Assembly (NCBI RefSeq): GCF_022695515.1
Contig: NZ_JALDPT010000020.1
Location: 1-64,000 of the forward strand
Reading direction: 5' to 3'
Source of the DNA: Phenylobacterium aquaticum
GTDB taxonomy: Bacteria; Pseudomonadota; Alphaproteobacteria; Caulobacterales; Caulobacteraceae
Length of the DNA stretch: 64,000 bases
In this document: piece by piece, positions 56,634-64,000 of the stretch
How the letters are laid out: every line of letters begins with the position of its first letter
How positions within the stretch are numbered: position 1 is the first letter of the stretch
Translations under genes and position numbers: made by a program
The notes under the pieces: generated by a model
Told to the model about the DNA's origin: nothing
The model's database searches: none
The model's input: the letters and a program-made list of their open reading frames with translations, nothing else

Positions 56634-57551
56634 TCACCCCGCCGCCAGCACGAAGTCCAGCGCCGCGCAGACCGCGGCGACCTGGGCGGCGTCGCATTGC
56701 TGCGGCGTCGCGCGGGGGCTGTCGGGATAGACCTCCGTCGTGGTCGTGTAGGGCGCGTTGGTGACCGACGGGCACATGGCGTAGGTCCTGACCGGATAGG
56801 TGATGACGCCGGGCGAGAGCAGCGGGCAGCCGATGATCTGGCCCGTGGCGTCGGGCGGGGCGATGTGGGTGACCTGCTCCACCGCCGCGATGATCGCCTG
56901 TTGCAGGGCGAGCTGCGGGGCCTCGGCGTCGGCGACCAGGTAGAAGCCGTCGGGCACCAGGTCGGGTTCGAAGGGCTTGCCGTCGCGGGCGGCCAGCGCC
57001 GGGCGGAACTCGCTCTCGTCGCTGTCGGTCGTCTCGTGCAGGTCGATGTGCAGCAGTACTTGGTCAAGCCGGGCGGCGACCAGGGCCATCAGGGCCGTGG
57101 CCTCGCCGGGGCCGTCTTCGCGGAAATTGCGGTTGGGATCGACGGCGTCGAAGTTCCAGCGGTTGATGCGCTCGAAGGCCCAGGGGCTGACGCAGGGCGC
57201 GACCAGCAGGTTGATCCGGCCGGCATAGGCCTGGGCGCGGGTCTCCAGGAAGGCCAGAGCCCCCATCACCCCGCTGGTCTCATAGCCGTGCACCCCGCCG
57301 GTGATCAGGGCCGAGGGCAAAGCAGGGTCCCAGGGACGGGTGGCGAGCGCCTGGAGGGCGTAGGCGTCCTCGCCGTAGCGGAGCTGGCCATAGTCGACCC
57401 GCTCGAACCGGTCGGCCAGGGCGGCGATGCGCGGCGTGACCAGCTGGTCATAGCGGCGATGGCGGACGTGGCGCGCGCGCCACTGGTCGCGCTCGGCCTC
57501 GCCCCAGGGCTGGCCCGGCGTGCCGATCGGATAGGGGATGGGGTCGGTCAT
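56634..57551 (-). CDS. M14-family zinc carboxypeptidase-like protein
   Basis: A 305-residue protein. The Zn ligands are H and E in GGVHGYETSG and H in HIDLHETT; the catalytic Glu is in TTTEVYPDS. This resembles the M14/aspartoacylase-type group. No signal peptide is seen. It is the third gene of an operon with PhyH and an esterase. Confidence 0.86.
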   Translation of the reverse strand: MTDPIPYPIGTPGQPWGEAERDQWRARHVRHRRYDQLVTPRIAALADRFERVDYGQLRYGEDAYALQALATRPWDPALPSALITGGVHGYETSGVMGALAFLETRAQAYAGRINLLVAPCVSPWAFERINRWNFDAVDPNRNFREDGPGEATALMALVAARLDQVLLHIDLHETTDSDESEFRPALAARDGKPFEPDLVPDGFYLVADAEAPQLALQQAIIAAVEQVTHIAPPDATGQIIGCPLLSPGVITYPVRTYAMCPSVTNAPYTTTTEVYPDSPRATPQQCDAAQVAAVCAALDFVLAAG

Positions 57552-57581
57552 AGGGCCTCATAGGCCGGGACGCGGGCGGCG

Positions 57582-58565
57582 TCACCTCGCCGGGTTCGGA
57601 TAGCCCCGCCAGAGCCAGACCAGGGCGCCCGGCAGGGTCTGGTCCACGACGCGGGGATCGGCATGTCGCCCGCCCCGCGAGAAGGTGAACCGATAGGGGT
57701 AGCCCTTGGCCGCCAGGGTTGCAGCCATGCGCCGGTTGGCGAGCGGCCAGTTGTGCCAGGTCTCCTCCGGATCGTCGGCGTGGAGATCGGCCTCGCCCAC
57801 CTCCATCCAGATCCGCAGCGGCTTGCGCTCGGCCCGGGGGATGAGGGTGGCGTGATACTCCCAGGCGCCGCGCGGCGTGGCGGGATCCGGCGGCGACTGC
57901 TGGTTCACATAGGTGCCGGAATAGGAGAGGACGCGGCGATACCGCTCCGGGTGGAACCAGGCCATGGTGAAGGCGCAAGCGGCGCCGGAGCTCACCCCCA
58001 TGGTCGCCCGGCCCTCGGGGTCGTCGGTCAGGGTGACGCCGGTCTCGGCCGCGACGCGGGGCAGCACCTCGGTCTCGATGAAGTCGCTATAGACGCCAGA
58101 CAGGGTGTCGTACTCCAGGCCGCGCTGGGAGCCCTGGGCGTCGCCGCCGCCGGAGTCGACCAGGATCGCCACCAGGGGCGGGACCTCACCGGCCGCGATC
58201 AGATTGTCGAGCACCCCCGGCAGACGGTTCAGATAGGCGTGGCCGTCCTGCACGACCATGAAGGGGGCCGGTACGCCGGGGGAAAGCTGCCGGGGGACAT
58301 AGACCCAGACGGTGCGGACATAGTGCGCCGCCACGGACTGCTCATGGTGTTCGGCCGCGATGCGGTTGCCGAAGGCGTCGCGGCGGCGGGTGACGTCGTT
58401 GTCGACCCTGCGGATACCCGGATAGATCCGGCTCTCCTGCGACGGCAGGGTGAAGGCGTGGACCACGCCCCGGGGCGCATCGGCCCGGGCGACCGTCTCG
58501 GGGGCCGGCGTATAGTCCGGCCCGATCACATGGTCGCCGTCGGCCTGGTCGGGACGGACGGTCAT
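57582..58565 (-). CDS. Alpha/beta-hydrolase esterase (Fes-like)
   Basis: A 327-residue esterase of the enterochelin-esterase/esterase D group: VWVYVPRQLSPGVPAPFMVVQDG, the nucleophile in GVSSGAACAF and the final His in GGRHADPRV. No signal peptide is seen. It starts 28 bp after the PhyH stop. Confidence 0.86.
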   Translation of the reverse strand: MTVRPDQADGDHVIGPDYTPAPETVARADAPRGVVHAFTLPSQESRIYPGIRRVDNDVTRRRDAFGNRIAAEHHEQSVAAHYVRTVWVYVPRQLSPGVPAPFMVVQDGHAYLNRLPGVLDNLIAAGEVPPLVAILVDSGGGDAQGSQRGLEYDTLSGVYSDFIETEVLPRVAAETGVTLTDDPEGRATMGVSSGAACAFTMAWFHPERYRRVLSYSGTYVNQQSPPDPATPRGAWEYHATLIPRAERKPLRIWMEVGEADLHADDPEETWHNWPLANRRMAATLAAKGYPYRFTFSRGGRHADPRVVDQTLPGALVWLWRGYPNPAR

Positions 58566-58593
58566 GGCGCGGTCCGCCGGCGGCAGGGGGCGA

Positions 58594-59529
58594 TCATCCC
58601 TTCAACGCGGCGCGATAGGGGCCGAGGTCCCAGCCCGGATAGCGGGCCTGGGCGCGGGCCAGGGTGGTCTCGGTCCAGAAGGGATCGCCGGGCGGCTGGA
58701 CGCCGAAGCAGGCGAGCTGTTCGGGCGTCGCGTGATTGAAGATGCGCGCCCAGGGCCGGGCGTTGTGGAAGGCCCAGGGGGTGAAGGCGATGCTCTCGTC
58801 CCCGGCCTTCTTAAAGCAGGCCATGAAGGCGTAGCGATGGCCGTTGGGCGCCGTCAGGTTGGTGCCGCGATGATAGACGTCGGTCGTATAGGCGATGGAC
58901 GTCCCGGCGGGCGAGGCCGCCGACCGGGAGACCTTGGCCAGGTCGCGCTGCAGGCCGGCCTGGAACTCGGGGTCGAAATTGAGGGTGGCTTCCGGCCCGG
59001 CGATCCTGGCGCTGTCGGAGCGCCGCACATAGTGGGTCGCGCCATGGGCGTCGGTCACGTCGGTGAAATAGGAGAAGATGGTCACCGAGTTCTTGACCGG
59101 ATCCTCCGAGGGCACGGTCAGGGTGTGGTTGACGAAGTCGGCATGGAACGGCTGGTCATAGTCGGAATCGCCGGTGAACTTCGCCCAGGCCTGGGCCTGG
59201 TAGAGATGCACGGCGTCGGTCCTCAGGGCGGCCTTGGCGAAGGCGATCAGGGCCGGGTGGACGCCGATCAGGTTCAGGGCCGGCGAGCAGTCCATCGGCA
59301 CGATCTCGATGGTCTTGAACTGGGAGGGGTGAAAGGCCCCGATCCGGCCGGGCTGTTTCTTGTCGAGCGCCTGGTCGCCGCCGGTGGCGCGCCCGAACAC
59401 CTTGTCGAAGTCCGCGCGCACGGCGGCGCATTCCTCGGGCGTGAACATGTCATGGATCAGGACGACGCCTTCGCGGTCCCACTCCGCCACATCCTGGTCG
59501 GTGAACGGAAGGCTTTGCGCCGCGGCCAT
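58594..59529 (-). CDS. Phytanoyl-CoA dioxygenase family protein
   Basis: A 311-residue Fe(II)/2-oxoglutarate oxygenase of the PhyH type. The Fe triad is H-x-D in PFHADF and the distal His in DVYHRGTN; Arg for 2OG is downstream (RYAFMACF). The start at 59529 follows GGGAG; upstream frame is not used. First gene of the esterase/M14 operon. Confidence 0.85.
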   Translation of the reverse strand: MAAAQSLPFTDQDVAEWDREGVVLIHDMFTPEECAAVRADFDKVFGRATGGDQALDKKQPGRIGAFHPSQFKTIEIVPMDCSPALNLIGVHPALIAFAKAALRTDAVHLYQAQAWAKFTGDSDYDQPFHADFVNHTLTVPSEDPVKNSVTIFSYFTDVTDAHGATHYVRRSDSARIAGPEATLNFDPEFQAGLQRDLAKVSRSAASPAGTSIAYTTDVYHRGTNLTAPNGHRYAFMACFKKAGDESIAFTPWAFHNARPWARIFNHATPEQLACFGVQPPGDPFWTETTLARAQARYPGWDLGPYRAALKG

Positions 59530-59664
59530 ATGTCTGTCTCCCTTCCGCAAAGAGACCCAGCCGCCTCGGACCTGACAAGTGAAAACCGCTCGGCCTGACG
59601 CCCCCGTTGACGCGCCCCGCCGAAGCCCGCCAACTCCGCGGCCTGAAGCGACGAGGAGAGCGCG

Positions 59665-60534
59665 GTGTCGGACGAGGTGCGGTGCGCGGCCGAGGGGCTG
59701 GACATCCTGGGCGAGGGGCCGATGTGGGACGCCCGTGACGGGCGGCTCTACTGGTTCGACATCAAGGGCCACAGGCTCAACTGGCTGGCCCACGCCGACG
59801 GGTCGCGGGGCGGATGGGAGCTGCCCTGGCGGGCCAGCGTGGCGGCGCCGCGGACGGCGGGCGGGCTGGTGCTGGCGACCGAGGCGGGGATCGCCCGGTT
59901 CGATCCGGCGACAGGCTTTGCCGAGCTGGTCGCGCGGATGGATCTGGGTGACGGCTTCCGCTCCAATGACGGCAAGATCGACCTGGCCGGCCGGCTGTGG
60001 TGGTCGAGCATGGACGACGACGGCGGCAAGCGGCCGGGCGCCCTGTTCCGCACCGATCCGGACGGGACGACGCACAAGGTGCTGGACGGGATCCACATCG
60101 CCAACACCGTCTCGGTCAGTCCGGACGGTAAGACCATGTACTTCGCCGATTCCGCTCTTCAGGTGATCTGGGCCTTCGCGATCACCGACGAGGGCCTGCT
60201 GGCCGACCGCCGGGTGTTCCTGGACATCAGCGGCCAGACGGGCGGGCCGGACGGCTCGGCGGTGGACGCCGACGGCTATCTCTGGAACGTGCAGTGGGGC
60301 GCCTGGCGGATGGTGCGCTACGCGCCCGACGGGTCGGTGGACCGCATCGTCGCCCTGCCGGCCGAGCAGGCGACCAGCTGCGCCTTCGGGGGGCCGGACC
60401 TCACCACCCTCTATGTCACCAGCGCCCGGGAGGGCCTGAGCGACGCGGCCCTGGCGGGCCAGCCCCTGGCCGGGTCGGTGTTCGCCCTGGAGCCCGGCGT
60501 GAAGGGTCTGCCCCTGCCGGCCTTCGCGGGCTAG
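59665..60534 (+). CDS. SMP-30/gluconolaconase-type sugar lactonase
   Basis: A 289-residue six-blade propeller enzyme: GEGPMWDARDGRLYWFDIKG, FRSNDGKIDLAGRLWW, DGSAVDADGYLWNVQWG, with metal ligands E, N and D. It opens the lactone of a sugar acid. The sequence resembles Caulobacter XylC. Starts at GTG with AGGAGAG ahead. First gene of a sugar operon. Confidence 0.88.
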   Translation: MSDEVRCAAEGLDILGEGPMWDARDGRLYWFDIKGHRLNWLAHADGSRGGWELPWRASVAAPRTAGGLVLATEAGIARFDPATGFAELVARMDLGDGFRSNDGKIDLAGRLWWSSMDDDGGKRPGALFRTDPDGTTHKVLDGIHIANTVSVSPDGKTMYFADSALQVIWAFAITDEGLLADRRVFLDISGQTGGPDGSAVDADGYLWNVQWGAWRMVRYAPDGSVDRIVALPAEQATSCAFGGPDLTTLYVTSAREGLSDAALAGQPLAGSVFALEPGVKGLPLPAFAG

Positions 60535-60542
60535 GAGGGGGC

Positions 60543-61289
60543 ATGAGCGCGATCTATCCCAGCCTGAAGGACCGGGCGGTCTTCATCACCGGCGGCGCGT
60601 CCGGCATCGGCGCGGCCCTGGTCGAGGCCTTTCACGGCCAGGGCGCGAGGGTCGGCTTCATCGACCGCGACGCGGACGCCGGCGCGGCCCTCGCCGGGCG
60701 GCTGGGCCGCGTCTGGTTCCAGCCCTGCGACGTGACCGACGCTGGCGCCCTGACCGGGGCGATCGCGGCGGCGGCCCAGGCGATCGGGCCGATCCGCGTG
60801 CTGATCAACAATGTCGCCAATGACAGCCGGCATGTCGCCGCCGAGACCGATGCGGCGGCCTGGCGGGCCCATCTGGCGGTCAATCTGGACCCGACCTTCC
60901 TTGCCTCGACCGCCGTCCAGCCCGGCATGAAGGCCGCGGGCGGCGGGGTGATCCTGAACCTGTCCTCGATCAACGCCCTGCTGGGGCCGGCCGGCATGCC
61001 GGCCTATGTGGCGGCCAAGGGGGCGGTCAATGCGCTGACCAAGGGGCTGGCGCGGGAATGGGGGCCGGACAATATCCGGGTCAACGCCATCTCGCCGGGC
61101 TGGGTGGTGACCGAGCGCCAGCTGGCCCTGTGGCTGACCCCGGAGGCCGAGGCCGCCTGGATGGAGCAGGTGGCGCTGAAGCGCCGGATCGAACCGGCCG
61201 ACATCGCCGACCTCGCCCTGTTCCTGGCCTCCGACCAGGCCCGCGCCATCACCGGCCAGAACCATGTGATCGACGGGGGGCGGACCTGA
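60543..61289 (+). CDS. Sugar dehydrogenase, SDR family (XylB-like)
   Basis: A 248-residue SDR with TGGASGIGAALVEAF, LINNVANDSRH, the Ser in LNLSSINA and the Tyr/Lys in AYVAAKGA. The start SAIYPSLK is as in Caulobacter XylB xylose dehydrogenase. With dgoK and dgoA it more likely oxidises D-galactose or a related sugar here (inference). Lies 8 bp after the lactonase stop. Confidence 0.85.
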   Translation: MSAIYPSLKDRAVFITGGASGIGAALVEAFHGQGARVGFIDRDADAGAALAGRLGRVWFQPCDVTDAGALTGAIAAAAQAIGPIRVLINNVANDSRHVAAETDAAAWRAHLAVNLDPTFLASTAVQPGMKAAGGGVILNLSSINALLGPAGMPAYVAAKGAVNALTKGLAREWGPDNIRVNAISPGWVVTERQLALWLTPEAEAAWMEQVALKRRIEPADIADLALFLASDQARAITGQNHVIDGGRT

Positions 61290-62191
61290 TGGCCGCCGCC
61301 TTGCTGGCCTGCGACTGGGGCTCGACCCATCTGCGCGCCTGGACGCTGGACGCCGCGGGCGCGGTGGTCGACCGCCGCGACTTCCCCTTCGGGGTCAACC
61401 GCATCGCGCCCGGCGAGGCGGAGACGAAGTTCCGCGAGGACGTCCGCCCGGCCCTGGGGGCGGAGACCCTGCCGGCCCTGCTCTGCGGGGGGGTGGGATC
61501 GAACATCGGCTGGCGGACGGTTCCCTATGTGGATTGCCCCGCGCGGCTGGAGGCGGTGGGCGCGGGCCTGCTGAAGGTCGCCGAGCGGACCTGGATCGCG
61601 CCCGGCCTGCGCTGCCAGGGGCTGGGCGAGGCCTGCGACGTGCTGCGCGGCGAGGAGACCCTGGTGTTCGGCTGGGTGGCGCTGGATCCCGCGCGCCAGA
61701 CCGGCCGCTGGCTGGTCTGCCAGCCCGGCACCCACGGCAAGTGGCTGGTGGTCGAGGACGGCAGCATCGTCCGTTTCCTGAGCGCCTTCACCGGCGAACT
61801 CTATGCGGTGCTGAGCGCCCACTCGATCCTGAGGAGCTCCGGCCAGGGCCAGGACCTGGCGGTGTTCGACCAGGGGCTGGAGGCGGCCGCCGACGGCGAC
61901 GGCCTGCTGAACCGGCTCTACACCGCCCGCTCCCGGGTGGCGGGCCAGGGCGCGAGCCAGGAGAGCACGGCCGACTATCTGTCCGGCCTGCTGATCGGGG
62001 CCGAGGTCGCGGCCACGCCGCGCCTGCTGGGCCTGGAAGGCGCGCCCGTGGCCCTGGTCGGGGATGCGACCCTTTGCGACCGCTACGCCCGCGCCCTTGA
62101 CCGGCGGGGGGTGACCGTCACACGACATGAGGGGGAGCCTGCGGTGCGGGCCGGCCTCTTCGCCCTCGCCCGCATGGGAGGCCTGATATGA
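61289..62191 (+). CDS. dgoK: 2-dehydro-3-deoxygalactonokinase
   Basis: A 300-residue sugar-acid kinase of the ASKHA fold. The phosphate loop is CDWGSTHLRAW, then QPGTHGKWL and the middle FLSAFTGELYAVL. It phosphorylates KDGal at C6. The ATG overlaps the previous stop (TGATG). Confidence 0.9.
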   Translation: MAAALLACDWGSTHLRAWTLDAAGAVVDRRDFPFGVNRIAPGEAETKFREDVRPALGAETLPALLCGGVGSNIGWRTVPYVDCPARLEAVGAGLLKVAERTWIAPGLRCQGLGEACDVLRGEETLVFGWVALDPARQTGRWLVCQPGTHGKWLVVEDGSIVRFLSAFTGELYAVLSAHSILRSSGQGQDLAVFDQGLEAAADGDGLLNRLYTARSRVAGQGASQESTADYLSGLLIGAEVAATPRLLGLEGAPVALVGDATLCDRYARALDRRGVTVTRHEGEPAVRAGLFALARMGGLI

Positions 62192-62814
62192 AACTCGCCG
62201 AGGCCCTGTCGCTCTGTCCGCTGGTCGCCATCCTGCGCGGAATCACGCCGGACGAGGTGCTGGAGCATGCCGAAATCCTCTACGCCGCCGGCGTGCGGGC
62301 GATCGAGGTGCCGCTGAATTCCCCCGACCCGCTGATCAGCATCGCCCGGCTGGCGGCGGCCTTTTCCGGTCGGGCCATCTGCGGGGCGGGCACGGTTCTG
62401 GCGCCGGGGCAGGTGGACGCCGTGGCCCAGGCCGGCGGGCGGCTGATCGTCTCGCCCGACACCGACGCCAGCGTGATCCAGCGCACGGTCGAGCTGGGCC
62501 TGGCCTCCGCGCCCGGCTTCGCCACCGCCACCGAGGCCTTCGCCGCCATCGCCGCCGGCGCCCGGCATCTGAAGCTGTTCCCGGCCTCGACCTATGGACC
62601 CGGCCACCTGCGCCAGCTGCGCGCCGTGCTGCCGGACGACGTCGCCGTGCTGGCGGTCGGCGGGGTCGGCGCCGACAATATGCTGGAGTGGTGGAAGGCC
62701 GGGGCCGAGGGCTTCGGCCTGGGCTCGGAGCTCTACAAGGCCGGCCAGACCCCAGAGATCACCGCCGAGAAGGCCGCCCGCGCCGTCGCCGCCAGCCGCG
62801 AGCTGAAGGACTGA
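62188..62814 (+). CDS. dgoA: 2-dehydro-3-deoxy-6-phosphogalactonate aldolase
   Basis: A 208-residue class I aldolase. PLVAILRGI, IEVPLNSPDPL and the Schiff-base lysine K129 in HLKLFPAS. It splits KDPGal into pyruvate and glyceraldehyde 3-phosphate, ending the De Ley-Doudoroff route. ATGA overlap with dgoK. The dehydratase (dgoD) is not in the window. Confidence 0.92.
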   Translation: MKLAEALSLCPLVAILRGITPDEVLEHAEILYAAGVRAIEVPLNSPDPLISIARLAAAFSGRAICGAGTVLAPGQVDAVAQAGGRLIVSPDTDASVIQRTVELGLASAPGFATATEAFAAIAAGARHLKLFPASTYGPGHLRQLRAVLPDDVAVLAVGGVGADNMLEWWKAGAEGFGLGSELYKAGQTPEITAEKAARAVAASRELKD

Positions 62815-62821
62815 CGAAAAA

Positions 62822-62846
62822 GGGCGGCCGCCTGACGCGACCGCCC
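62822..62846 (-). terminator. Terminator for the TonB receptor, dgoA side
   Basis: Stem GGGCGGTCGC / GCGGCCGCCC (10 bp, one mismatch) with TTTTTCG after it on the minus strand. It may stop both convergent transcripts. Confidence 0.7.
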
Positions 62847-62875
62847 CTCCTCGGATCCGATCAGATCGGACGGGA

Positions 62876-64000
62876 TCAGAACGCCTTGCGGACGCTCACG
62901 CCCCAGTAGCGGTCGTTGTCGCGCGGGACCCAGCGGATCACGCCGCCGAGCGAGCCATAGGCGATGTTCGACGAGTAGTGCTGGTTGGTGAGGTTCTTGA
63001 CCACGCCGCGGATGGTCCAGCCGTTCTCCAGACCGACCAGAGCGACGTCGGCGTTCCAGATGCCGTAGGCCGGCTGGATCGTGTCGGGGGTCTCGCCGAG
63101 GGAGTACTGGGTCTTGTCCTTCCAGCTGTAGTCGGTGGACAGCTGCACGTCCCAGGCGTCGGAGGCGTGGATCGTGTACTGCACGTCGGTGTGGGTCTTC
63201 CACTTCGGCGCGAAGGGCAGAGGCTGGCCGTCGATGTTGCAGCTGGTCGCCGCGCCGACCGGGCAGTTGAAGTGGTCGACCTTGGCGTCGGTGCGCGCGA
63301 AGGAGAAGCCGATCCGCAGGGCGTCGATCGGACGCGCCGTGAAGTCGCCTTCCACGCCCTTGGACGAGACCTTACCGGCGTTGACCAGGCGGGTGACGAT
63401 GGCGCCGCCGGCCGTGTCGCTGAAGTTGGCCTGATAGTTCTCGAACTTGGTGTCGTAGAGGGCCAGGCCCCCCGACAGCTTGCCGTCGAACAGGCTGCCC
63501 TTCACGCCGAGTTCCAGAGCCTTGGAAGTCTCCGGCTTCAGAGCGATCTCGTCGATCGCCTGCATGTTGAAGAAGGTGTTGAAGGCCGGGCCCTTATAGC
63601 CGCGCGAATAGGTCAGATAGACCATCGAGCCGGGCTTCAGGTCGTATTGCAGGCCGACCCGACCGCTCCAGCTGTTCTCGTCGGTCGAGCCGGAGCTGGT
63701 ATGGTTGGGACGGATGCCGGTGACCGCCACCAGCGGGGTCGAGACGCGGGCGTGGTAATAGTCCAGCTGATCCCAGATCGCCCGGGCGCCCAGGATGCCG
63801 CGGAAGGTCGGGGTGAAGTTGAAGTTGCCTTCGCCATAGACCGCGTAGTTCGTGCCCTTGGTGCCATAACGGGCGGTGCCGGTGTCGGCGACCGTCGCGC
63901 CCGCGACGATGCGGGTCAGGTCGCGGCGATAGACCTCATTGGTCTCGGCGCGCATGTAGTAGGCGCCGGCCACATAGTCGAAGAAGCCGCCCTTGGGCGA
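62876..64000 (-). CDS. TonB-dependent receptor, 5' truncated by the window end
   Basis: The C-terminal 374 residues of an outer-membrane receptor. The frame runs through base 64000 (GGFFDYVAGAYYM at the edge), with strands of the beta-barrel (GSMVYLTYSRGYKGPAFNTFF, LELGVKGSLFDGKL) and the terminal aromatic YWGVSVRKAF. The true start lies beyond the window. It faces the sugar operon, so it may import the sugar or oligomer used by it (inference). Confidence 0.9.
   Translation of the reverse strand, partial: SPKGGFFDYVAGAYYMRAETNEVYRRDLTRIVAGATVADTGTARYGTKGTNYAVYGEGNFNFTPTFRGILGARAIWDQLDYYHARVSTPLVAVTGIRPNHTSSGSTDENSWSGRVGLQYDLKPGSMVYLTYSRGYKGPAFNTFFNMQAIDEIALKPETSKALELGVKGSLFDGKLSGGLALYDTKFENYQANFSDTAGGAIVTRLVNAGKVSSKGVEGDFTARPIDALRIGFSFARTDAKVDHFNCPVGAATSCNIDGQPLPFAPKWKTHTDVQYTIHASDAWDVQLSTDYSWKDKTQYSLGETPDTIQPAYGIWNADVALVGLENGWTIRGVVKNLTNQHYSSNIAYGSLGGVIRWVPRDNDRYWGVSVRKAF

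Overview
The window is GC-rich, about two-thirds G+C by eye, and densely coded. Three TonB-dependent receptors, XylB/XylC-like sugar genes, an OPT transporter, a LuxR solo and many xenobiotic and acyl-CoA enzymes point to an alphaproteobacterium, most likely Caulobacterales (Caulobacter or Phenylobacterium type). That placement is inferred from gene content and recognised protein sequences; there is no rRNA or tRNA gene here to fix it.

Layout. 1-2400: end of an ethanolamine ammonia-lyase operon (eutC, truncated by the window edge) and its permease. 2485-6389: orphan hybrid histidine kinase, aldo/keto reductase, exported RidA protein. 6390-7254: AT-rich gap without a gene. 7255-19540: TonB receptor with a TPR-sulfotransferase, GNAT enzyme, iron-sulfur L-serine dehydratase (frameshifted), serine hydrolase, ParDE toxin-antitoxin pair, OPT transporter, WYL regulator, FMN reductase. 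20185-24918: TonB receptor (frameshifted), acyl-CoA dehydrogenase and LuxR solo, with the same 16-bp palindrome in both intergenic gaps. 25952-28955: divergent DUF4198 / ApbE-DUF2271 / PepSY genes around a Fur-like palindrome. 29197-35704: adenine deaminase, TetR, cytochrome P450 plus rubredoxin, single-chain acyl-CoA carboxylase. 35912-39016: a URC1-URC4-uracil phosphoribosyltransferase set, the core of the reductive-independent URC pyrimidine catabolic route. 39100-43319: Crp-type regulator with a frameshifted adenylate cyclase-TPR gene, an UrcA pseudogene, and an ArsR/SRPBCC pair with twin operators. 43649-46286: sulfatase and a formylglycine-generating enzyme (frameshifted). 46294-52974: haloalkane dehalogenase, MBL, GST, TetR, azoreductase and LysR genes, then a remnant copy of the TetR gene tail. 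52990-59529: SMI1-like lipoprotein, thioesterase, HxlR/SDR pair, and an operon of PhyH dioxygenase, esterase and M14 peptidase. 59665-64000: sugar lactonase, sugar dehydrogenase, dgoK and dgoA (De Ley-Doudoroff type) facing a third TonB receptor cut by the window end.

Cross-cutting observations. Four otherwise intact genes carry one small indel each in a C- or CG-rich run, and a fifth carries an amber codon. This is either recent decay or residual assembly error. Several regulator genes sit beside clear palindromes (LuxR, Fur, TetR, ArsR, HxlR, LysR). Dispersed hairpin repeats occur at 17773, 28980, 39035 and 43401. I found no CRISPR array, prophage, insertion sequence or tRNA. The most system-like loci are the URC cluster, the Fur-linked flavin redox cluster, the LuxR-operator regulon and the Crp/cyclase operon.
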